Shown here in pieces: positions 1-5,241 of a stretch of 8,752 nt of DNA. The notes beneath the pieces were generated by a model, which was given only the letters and a program-made list of their open reading frames with translations, had not been told where the DNA came from and did no database searches. Origin of the DNA: Chitinophagaceae bacterium (lineage in GTDB: Bacteria; Bacteroidota; Bacteroidia; Chitinophagales; Chitinophagaceae); contig CANHMN010000059.1 of the NCBI GenBank assembly GCA_947461645.1, positions 1 through 8,752 of the forward strand, read 5' to 3'. A program made the translations under genes and the position numbers. The stretch's first letter is position 1, and each line of letters opens with the position of its first letter.

Positions 1-221
1 AATGGATTTGTAGAGTAAAAAGGCAAAGCATTCTTCAATAAATCGTCGCTGTATATTCCTGCCACAAATAGCAGTGAATCTCCAGGCAAAAAGAAGCCTG
101 CGAAAAGACCGGTTTCGGCAAATATCACAAATAAGATAAACCATAAACCTGCATTTTCGATATACCATTGCGGCTGCAACAATTGCATCCAATGAAATTC
201 AAGTAAGACTGAAGAAATCAT
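1..221 (-). CDS. DedA-family integral membrane protein, N-terminal part (cut by the window edge)
   Basis: The first 73 codons of a minus-strand gene are present and the rest lies beyond base 1. After a short amphipathic start (residues 1-20), a hydrophobic segment (about 26-46) carries the DedA/SNARE-associated signature: [19 protein letters not shown] at residues 34-52. Its acidic residues E36 and D48 are 12 apart, matching the spacing of the essential Glu and Asp of E. coli YqjA/YghB (E39, D51). DedA proteins are inner-membrane proteins linked to membrane-lipid translocation (undecaprenyl phosphate, phosphatidylethanolamine), proton-dependent physiology and drug resistance; the substrate of this one cannot be told. 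The ATG (219-221) is 21 bp after the rsmI stop, so it is probably the distal gene of the pssA-rsmI cluster. The leader before the ATG is purine-rich but has no clear Shine-Dalgarno sequence. Family assignment is strong; substrate is unknown. Confidence 0.88.
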   Translation of the reverse strand, partial: MISSVLLEFHWMQLLQPQWYIENAGLWFILFVIFAETGLFAGFFLPGDSLLFVAGIYSDDLLKNALPFYSTNP

Positions 222-242
222 CGTTTTCTTTTTTCGTTAGTA

Positions 243-947
243 TTATTCCTGTTCATCAGAAACAATTGTTCTTTTTTTTATTTTTTTACAACCTTCCACA
301 ATAATAACAATTTCACCTTTTACTCCTTTGGCTTGAAAGTATTCCACTACATCTATTAAAGTCCCTCTTTTGTTCTCTTCAAATTTCTTGGAGAGTTCCC
401 GACTTACACAACAATTCCTATCTCCACCAAAATGTTCAATAAATTGCTGAAGTGTTTTCAATAATCTCATCGGACTTTCATAAAAGATCATCGTACGTTC
501 TTCCGTTTCCAGTTTTTTTAACATCGTCAACCTTCCTTTTTTCAAGGGAAGAAATCCTTCAAAGCAAAACGCATCAGAAGGCAATCCGCTGTTAATTAAG
601 GCAGGAACAAAAGCTGTAGCCCCGGGCAGACAATTTACTTCAATGTTGTTTGCTATGCACGACTTTACCAGTAAAAATGCAGGATCACTAATACCGGGCG
701 TACCTGCATCAGACAACAATGCTATTTTTTTGCCTGTTAGCAATTGATCGGTAAGGTGAGGTGAAACTTTATGTTCGTTGTGTTGATGATAAGGAGATAT
801 TGGCTTGTTGATATTGTAGTGGTTCAAAAGTACAGAAGATGTTCTGGTGTCTTCAGCAATGATAAGGTCAACTGAATGAAGTACCTCAACTGCTCTATAG
901 GTCATGTCCGACAAGTTACCTATAGGCGTTGGAATGATATAGAGCAT
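243..947 (-). CDS. rsmI: 16S rRNA (cytidine-1402-2'-O)-methyltransferase RsmI
   Basis: This is a 234-residue SAM-dependent methyltransferase of the tetrapyrrole-methylase fold. It is expected to methylate the 2'-OH of C1402 in 16S rRNA, near the P-site codon, acting on the small subunit in the cytoplasm. Visible family motifs are PTPIGNLSD (residues 6-14), AEDTR (31-35), the SAM-binding loop SDAGTPGISDP (79-89), LPGA (107-110), YESP (156-159) and the closing strand GEIVIIVEG (211-219). It is shorter than the E. coli protein (about 286 aa) and lacks its C-terminal extension, which is usual for Bacteroidota. The C-terminus is Lys-rich (221-226). The first ATG directly precedes the conserved N-terminal strand (MLYIIPTPIG), so this start is secure. 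It lies 21 bp downstream of pssA and 21 bp upstream of the DedA gene, consistent with one transcript. Confidence 0.95.
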   Translation of the reverse strand: MLYIIPTPIGNLSDMTYRAVEVLHSVDLIIAEDTRTSSVLLNHYNINKPISPYHQHNEHKVSPHLTDQLLTGKKIALLSDAGTPGISDPAFLLVKSCIANNIEVNCLPGATAFVPALINSGLPSDAFCFEGFLPLKKGRLTMLKKLETEERTMIFYESPMRLLKTLQQFIEHFGGDRNCCVSRELSKKFEENKRGTLIDVVEYFQAKGVKGEIVIIVEGCKKIKKRTIVSDEQE

Positions 948-968
948 AAACTAACTGGTGTTGTAAAA

Positions 969-1739
969 TCAATGAATGATTTTATTTCTAAAAATCAAAG
1001 ATAAAATAATATAGCTCACAAAAATTAAAGCCACCGAAGCCCATGAAAAAAGGATAATCAAAGGGACACTTATTAACAGTAAAAGATAGAGTTGAATATT
1101 GTCATTGAATTTCAGGTTCTTTATTTTTAAAGACATCATAGGCAAATTGCTTACCATTAAAAAGCTTAAGGAAGCAATCAAAGCATATAAAAACCATTTG
1201 TTGGTTAGCAAATAAAAAGTGATGGTATTTTCAGAGAACCAATACGCCAATGGGAAAGAGGCTACCAACAAACCTACAGCCGGTGTAGGTATCCCTTTGA
1301 AATAAGAAAAGCCTGCATCATTTGTATTGAATTTTGCCAAACGGTAAGCTGCTGCCATTGCCAATATAAAAGAAGGATACAAAACCCATTGACTGCAATT
1401 GATGCCATTTTCATCTCCTGCGTAACTCAAGTAAAGAAATTGAAACAAAATCAGAGAAGGCGCCACTCCGAAGCTAACTACATCAGCCAAGGAATCAAGT
1501 TGCTTGCCTAATTCAGAGGTTGCATTAAAAAGCCTTGCTACAAATCCATCCAAAAAATCAACCAATGCAGCCAATCCTATAAAGACAGAAGCCATTACAA
1601 TTTGCTGAGGAAGATCAACAATATAATTGCCTTCAAGTGATTGCCGAACCAGAATGCCGTTTCTTAAAATAGCCACTATGGCAAGACAACCAAAGAAAAG
1701 GTTGAGCAGAGTGAATAAATTTGGAATTTGTTTTTTCAT
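969..1739 (-). CDS. pssA: CDP-diacylglycerol--serine O-phosphatidyltransferase (phosphatidylserine synthase, membrane type)
   Basis: This 256-residue polytopic membrane enzyme makes phosphatidylserine from CDP-diacylglycerol and L-serine, the step that leads to phosphatidylethanolamine. The complete CDP-alcohol phosphotransferase signature D-x2-DG-x2-AR-x8-G-x3-D-x3-D is present at residues 61-86 (D61, D64, G65, A68, R69, G78, D82, D86); these residues bind metal and CDP. The stretches RLAKFNT (133-139) and FKGIPTPAVG (147-156) are typical of PssA and separate it from phosphatidylglycerophosphate synthases. Six to seven hydrophobic segments can be seen (about 12-26, 46-64, 88-106, 120-135, 153-168, 182-200, 216-250). 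It is the Bacillus-like type II enzyme, unrelated to the phospholipase-D-like PssA of E. coli. No decarboxylase gene (psd) lies in the window. It follows pepP by 72 bp, a gap with no terminator and no convincing promoter. Confidence 0.93.
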   Translation of the reverse strand: MKKQIPNLFTLLNLFFGCLAIVAILRNGILVRQSLEGNYIVDLPQQIVMASVFIGLAALVDFLDGFVARLFNATSELGKQLDSLADVVSFGVAPSLILFQFLYLSYAGDENGINCSQWVLYPSFILAMAAAYRLAKFNTNDAGFSYFKGIPTPAVGLLVASFPLAYWFSENTITFYLLTNKWFLYALIASLSFLMVSNLPMMSLKIKNLKFNDNIQLYLLLLISVPLIILFSWASVALIFVSYIILSLIFRNKIIH

Positions 1740-1811
1740 GCTTTAACTAGCTTGATAAATACTAATAACGGAAAAGAATACACTAAATAAATATTCAGAG
1801 AATCAACAACA

Positions 1812-3104
1812 TCATCTTTTTTTCATCAAAGATTCTATGTCCTCAACCGTGATTGGAATATTCTTCATCAAATCCTTGTTGCCTGTTTTTGTTATCACAA
1901 AATTATTTTCAATTCTGATTCCCATTTGCTCCTCTTCGATATAAATTCCGGGTTCAACAGTAAATACCATTCCAGGCTTTATAGGAGAAGTTCTTGTTCC
2001 CAAATCATGAACATCTATTCCCAGATGATGTGAAATACCATGATAAAGGTATTTAGCATAAGCCCTGTTTTCCGGGTCTTCATTTTTAACATCAGACTTC
2101 CTCAATAAACCTATTTTTTGGAAGACTATAGTTGCTTCCTCTCCTACTTTTTTGGTATAGTCAACAATGCTAATTCCGGGTTTTAAGATGCTCGCCGCAT
2201 ATTGATGCAAATGCAAACAAGCATTGTAAACCGTTTTTTGTCTGCGGGTAAACTTACCATTAACCGGAATAGTTCTGGTTAGGTCGGCACAATAATTACC
2301 GTATTCTGCGCCGAAATCCATCAACAGCAATTCTCCGTCTTTACACTCTTGGTTATTGTCTATGTAATGAAGTGTTCTAGCTCTGTCACCGCTGGCGATG
2401 ATGGAACCATAAGCTGGTCCTGTGGCACGCTGCGATAGAAAGGAATGCCATATTTCCGCTTCAATTTCATATTCCATAACACCAGGCTTCACAAAACCCA
2501 ATATTCTGCGAAAAGTAGTATCGGTAATGTCTATTGCCTTTTGCATTACTTCAATTTCTTGCGGTGTTTTAATTGACCTCAATTCTTTCAGTAATTGTGC
2601 GCTTCTTTTGTAAGTATGCAATGGATATTTAGCGCGCATTTCTTGGGCATACCTGTAATCTCTCACAGGCACAAAATTTGATTTTCGGTCGTTCTCGTTC
2701 GTGTTGAGGTAGATGTTGTCTGCCAAATGAATCCAAGGCTGCAACATCCCTTCTATACTGTCTAACCAAACAATAGTTTGAATACCGGAGATGGATTGCG
2801 CTTCGTACTTACGCAATCTCTTTCCATCCCACTTTTCTTTCAATTCATTGGGCCTTACCAAAACAAGCACTTCCCGAAATTTGGGATCGGGATTGTCGGG
2901 AAAAAGAACAAGCATCGAATCTTCTTGCTCAATACCCGTGAGCCAGAACAAATCAGAATTTTGCTTGAATTTATACAACTGATCGGCATTGGTAGGCAAC
3001 TCATCATTGCTGTTGAAAATAGCGATGGATTGTTTAGCCATCTTTTCGACAAACCGACGCCTGTTGGCAATGAAAATCTCAGGATTTAATGGTAAGTATT
3101 TCAT
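1812..3104 (-). CDS. pepP: Xaa-Pro aminopeptidase (aminopeptidase P, peptidase family M24B)
   Basis: This 430-residue cytoplasmic metallopeptidase removes an N-terminal residue that precedes proline. An N-terminal creatinase/aminopeptidase-P domain (about 1-130) is followed by a pita-bread M24 domain (about 175-425). All five dinuclear-metal ligands can be placed by comparison with E. coli PepP: D263 (LLLMDFG), D274 (YCADLTRT), H359 (HGISHHLG), E384 (FTVEPGIYI) and E399 (GIRIENN). The accessory histidines H246, H355 and H366 are also present, so the enzyme should be active. Length is normal for the family. The ATG at 3104 opens a conserved-looking N-terminus (MKYLPLNPEIF) and lies 37 bp downstream of a good TAnnTTTG box. 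No secretion signal is seen. It is divergent from pckA and upstream of pssA; whether it shares a transcript with pssA is open. Confidence 0.94.
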   Translation of the reverse strand: MKYLPLNPEIFIANRRRFVEKMAKQSIAIFNSNDELPTNADQLYKFKQNSDLFWLTGIEQEDSMLVLFPDNPDPKFREVLVLVRPNELKEKWDGKRLRKYEAQSISGIQTIVWLDSIEGMLQPWIHLADNIYLNTNENDRKSNFVPVRDYRYAQEMRAKYPLHTYKRSAQLLKELRSIKTPQEIEVMQKAIDITDTTFRRILGFVKPGVMEYEIEAEIWHSFLSQRATGPAYGSIIASGDRARTLHYIDNNQECKDGELLLMDFGAEYGNYCADLTRTIPVNGKFTRRQKTVYNACLHLHQYAASILKPGISIVDYTKKVGEEATIVFQKIGLLRKSDVKNEDPENRAYAKYLYHGISHHLGIDVHDLGTRTSPIKPGMVFTVEPGIYIEEEQMGIRIENNFVITKTGNKDLMKNIPITVEDIESLMKKR

Positions 3105-3141
3105 ACAAATAAATTAAAAACAGAAAAAAGGGATGAAGATT

Positions 3142-3173
3142 CAAAACTAACCAAATATTTCCTTTGAAATCAA
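3142..3173 (-). promoter_or_regulatory. Probable pepP promoter (Bacteroidota type)
   Basis: On the minus strand, TAGTTTTG (3149 down to 3142) matches the Bacteroidota -7 consensus TAnnTTTG exactly, and TTG (3173 down to 3171) lies 21 bp upstream in the -33 position. The box is 37 bp upstream of the pepP ATG, giving a predicted leader of roughly 30 nt. A small dyad CAACA/TGTTG (3171-3182) covers the -33 element. Both elements and the spacing fit; no experimental start site is known. Confidence 0.6.
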
Positions 3174-3214
3174 CATTTGTTGGCTGCAAAAGAGTTATCA
3201 ACAACAATTGATGA

Positions 3215-3230
3215 TTAAATCATGATTTAA
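3215..3230. repeat. 16-bp perfect palindrome, candidate operator
   Basis: TTAAATCATGATTTAA is its own reverse complement over all 16 bases, with no spacer. It sits about 40 bp upstream of the pepP -33 element and about 225 bp upstream of the pckA -7 box. The shape (two 8-bp half sites) suits a dimeric regulator, but the regulator and target gene are unknown. Confidence 0.45.
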
Positions 3231-3356
3231 CTGATAAAACCAACTAAATTTCATTCACAAATATTGATACAAAGGATCGTGTTTTTGTGGAAAAAAAGCA
3301 AAGAAATATATTGTTTTTAAAAAAAGGGTAAATACCTAAAGGATGATACAATCTTC

Positions 3357-3393
3357 ATTTGAACTTTTTGAAAAATAGACAACTATTTGAACT
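3357..3393. repeat. 9-bp direct repeat upstream of pckA
   Basis: ATTTGAACT occurs at 3357-3365 and again at 3385-3393, a period of 28 bp; after one mismatched base both copies run on into T-rich sequence. A 6-bp dyad (AAATAG 3373-3378, CTATTT 3383-3388) overlaps the second copy. The block lies about 60-100 bp upstream of the pckA -7 box, where activator sites are often found. Function is inferred from position only. Confidence 0.35.
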
Positions 3394-3454
3394 CTTTTTA
3401 GATTTCTTTCAATATCAATGGCCATTTTTAGCAATCTCAATAAATACTACTCGC

Positions 3455-3462
3455 TACCTTTG
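3455..3462 (+). promoter_or_regulatory. Probable pckA promoter, -7 element
   Basis: TACCTTTG is an exact match to the Bacteroidota -7 consensus TAnnTTTG. It ends 20 bp before the ATG at 3483, so the predicted transcript has a very short leader. No TTG or TTTG is found at the -33 position; only a T-rich stretch (3425-3430) is there, so the promoter may depend on an activator. The box decides the pckA start: the in-frame GTG at 3462 lies within it and would be upstream of the transcript. Confidence 0.6.
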
Positions 3463-3482
3463 TGCACCTTAAAACGATTGCA

Positions 3483-5087
3483 ATGTCTTTAAACACACTC
3501 AACTCTGCTCCTTTGGAAGCACTTCAACAAATGGGTATTTCAACAAAAGGAAATGTTCATTACCAACAAACACCAACTAATTTGGTGGAGCAAACCCTTC
3601 AAAGAAAAGAAGGTGTTCTAAACGACACAGGAGCCCTTGTCATCAAAACCGGAGAATTTACCGGCAGAAGCCCAAAAGATAAATTTATCGTAAAAGACAG
3701 TATTACTTCAGACACAGTTCACTGGAATGATTTCAATATTCCCATTGAAGAAAAATATTTCGATAACATGTACGAGAAGCTAACGAAATATTTGTCTGAC
3801 AAGGAAATTTGGGTAAGAGATTGTTATGCTTGCGCTGATTCGAATTATCGATTGAACATAAGAGTAATCAATGAAAACCCATGGAGCAACATTTTTGCTC
3901 ACAACATGTTTTTACGTCCGACGCAAAGTGAACTTGAGCATTTCAAAGCTGATTGGCATATTATACAGGCGCCGAGCTTCAAAGCTGATGCCACTGTTGA
4001 TGGAACTCGCCAGCACAATTTTGCCATGGTTAGCTTTTCCAAAAAAACCATTCTGATTGGTGGTTCGGGTTACACAGGTGAAATGAAAAAAGGAATTTTT
4101 ACCATCCTCAACTACATTTTACCACAGGAAAAAAATGTACTGAGTATGCATTGTTCCGCCAATATGGGTAAAGACGGCGACACGGCGATATTCTTTGGAT
4201 TGAGTGGTACGGGTAAAACAACCTTAAGTGCAGATCCCAACAGAAGTTTGATTGGTGATGATGAACATGGCTGGACAGACGAAACAGTTTTCAACTTTGA
4301 AGGAGGATGTTATGCTAAAACAATTGATTTGAGCGAGGAAAAAGAACCTGAGATTTTTCATGCCATTAAACATGGTGCCTTGGTTGAAAACACGGTGTTC
4401 TTTGAGGGTACGAATAAAATAGATTTCCACAGCAAAGCCATAACTGAAAATACAAGAGTTAGTTACCCTTTGAATTACATCAGCAATGCTTTAGAGCCAT
4501 CTGTTGGAAAAACGCCTAAAAATATTTTCTTTTTAACAGCAGATGCTTACGGCATATTGCCTCCCATCAGTAAGCTTTCTCCCGGACAGGCAATGTATCA
4601 ATTTATTAGTGGCTACACTGCAAAAGTGGCCGGAACCGAAGCTGGTGTAACTGAGCCAAAATCAACTTTCAGCGCATGTTTCGGTGCACCCTTTCTACCA
4701 TTACACCCGGGCAAATATGCTGAAATGCTTGGAAAGAAAATGAGAACACATGATGTAAAAGTTTGGATGATCAATACCGGTTGGACTGGCGGACCTTATG
4801 GCATTGGACATAGAATGTCATTGAAATATACAAGAGCCATGATCACCGCCGCGCTTGAAGGTAAATTAGACAACGTATCTTACGAAGCGCATCCTGTTTT
4901 TGGTATGATGATGCCAACAACTTGCCCTGATGTTCCTGCTGAAATTCTCAATCCAAGAAATACCTGGAATGACAAAACAGCTTACGATGAAAAAGCAACT
5001 GACCTTGCCAACCAATTCATCAAAAATTTTGAAAAATATGCTTCGGGTGTAACAGAAGAAATTCTGGCTGCAGCCCCCAAGCCATAA
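3483..5087 (+). CDS. pckA: Phosphoenolpyruvate carboxykinase (ATP)
   Basis: This enzyme converts oxaloacetate plus ATP to PEP, CO2 and ADP in the cytoplasm, the entry step of gluconeogenesis. From the ATG at 3483 it has 534 residues, close to the E. coli length (540). The ATP-type signatures are intact: GRSPKDKF (61-68, substrate Arg R62), GSGYTGEMKKG (194-204, Y197 and K203), SMHCSAN (221-227, metal ligand H223), P-loop GLSGTGKTT (239-247, K245), the second kinase motif IGDDEHGW (257-264, D259/D260) and R325 in TENTRVSYP. An in-frame GTG at 3462 would add seven residues, but it overlaps the -7 box TACCTTTG, so the ATG is preferred. The leader has no clear Shine-Dalgarno sequence. The gene is monocistronic: its own promoter lies upstream and a strong terminator follows within 25 bp. 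Control by carbon source is likely from family knowledge; the upstream repeats are candidate sites. Confidence 0.97.
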   Translation: MSLNTLNSAPLEALQQMGISTKGNVHYQQTPTNLVEQTLQRKEGVLNDTGALVIKTGEFTGRSPKDKFIVKDSITSDTVHWNDFNIPIEEKYFDNMYEKLTKYLSDKEIWVRDCYACADSNYRLNIRVINENPWSNIFAHNMFLRPTQSELEHFKADWHIIQAPSFKADATVDGTRQHNFAMVSFSKKTILIGGSGYTGEMKKGIFTILNYILPQEKNVLSMHCSANMGKDGDTAIFFGLSGTGKTTLSADPNRSLIGDDEHGWTDETVFNFEGGCYAKTIDLSEEKEPEIFHAIKHGALVENTVFFEGTNKIDFHSKAITENTRVSYPLNYISNALEPSVGKTPKNIFFLTADAYGILPPISKLSPGQAMYQFISGYTAKVAGTEAGVTEPKSTFSACFGAPFLPLHPGKYAEMLGKKMRTHDVKVWMINTGWTGGPYGIGHRMSLKYTRAMITAALEGKLDNVSYEAHPVFGMMMPTTCPDVPAEILNPRNTWNDKTAYDEKATDLANQFIKNFEKYASGVTEEILAAAPKP

Positions 5088-5110
5088 CGATTCAGTTTTT
5101 TGTTTGTTAA

Positions 5111-5143
5111 ACAGCCTCCGAATTTTCGGGGGCTGTTTTTTTT
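5111..5143 (+). terminator. Intrinsic terminator of pckA
   Basis: The arms ACAGCCTCCGAA (5111-5122) and TTCGGGGGCTGT (5125-5136) form a 12-bp stem with one G-U pair (T5117 with G5130 or its neighbour) and a very tight loop, followed by an eight-T run (5136-5143). It begins 23 bp after the pckA stop, so the downstream receptor gene needs its own promoter. Confidence 0.9.
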
Positions 5144-5187
5144 GTCACACAATTGTCATTATTTAAAAACAAGGTTTTCATGACAAT
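5142..5187. repeat. Three TTGTCA-type sites upstream of the receptor operon
   Basis: TTGTCA occurs at 5142-5147 and 5153-5158, 11 bp apart (about one helical turn), and in inverted orientation (TGACAA) at 5181-5186. The second and third form an 8-bp dyad, ATTGTCAT (5152-5159) and ATGACAAT (5180-5187), with a 20-bp spacer. The cluster lies between the pckA terminator and the start of the receptor gene. It could bind a regulator; no known consensus is recognised. Confidence 0.35.
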
Positions 5188-5206
5188 ACCATGATAAATG
5201 ACGAAG

Positions 5207-5226
5207 TGCAAATTGCGAAATTTGCA
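5207..5226 (+). promoter_or_regulatory. 8+8-bp dyad overlapping the probable promoter of the receptor-lipoprotein operon
   Basis: TGCAAATT (5207-5214) and AATTTGCA (5219-5226) are perfect inverted repeats around a 4-bp spacer. The right arm overlaps GAAATTTG (5217-5224), which matches the Bacteroidota -7 consensus TAnnTTTG at all fixed positions but the first. The site ends 15 bp before the ATG at 5242. A dimeric repressor bound here would block transcription, as iron-responsive repressors do at haem-uptake genes; the sequence does not obviously match an E. coli Fur box. No clear -33 TTG is seen. Confidence 0.5.
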
Positions 5227-5241
5227 GCCTGAAAATCACTA

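Larger units (their letters stand above)
3105..3461. other. Divergent intergenic region between pepP and pckA
   Basis: This AT-rich non-coding stretch separates two divergent genes (it runs on to 3482 with the corrected pckA start). It contains the pepP promoter (near 3142-3173), a perfect palindrome (3215-3230), a 9-bp direct repeat (3357-3365 and 3385-3393), a small dyad AAATAG/CTATTT (3373-3388) and the pckA promoter at its right end. I see no convincing small ORF, tRNA, riboswitch fold or terminator in it. The length is more than two simple promoters need, which suggests upstream regulatory sites; that is inference. Confidence 0.7.

Noticed and set aside
1740..1811. Possible separate promoter or terminator between pepP and pssA
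   Set aside because: No TAnnTTTG match on the minus strand and no stem with a T run, so neither can be supported.
2778..3089. Plus-strand open frame of about 100 codons opposite pepP
   Set aside because: It lies wholly within the pepP coding region, which has all catalytic motifs; the antisense translation shows no domain and has no promoter or leader of its own.
3195..3294. Two DnaA-box-like 9-mers (TTATCAACA at 3195-3203; TTTTCCACA on the minus strand at 3286-3294) in an AT-rich region
   Set aside because: Only two imperfect or degenerate boxes, no cluster, no GATC-rich or repeated unwinding element and no dnaA/dnaN-type neighbours, so an origin is not supported.
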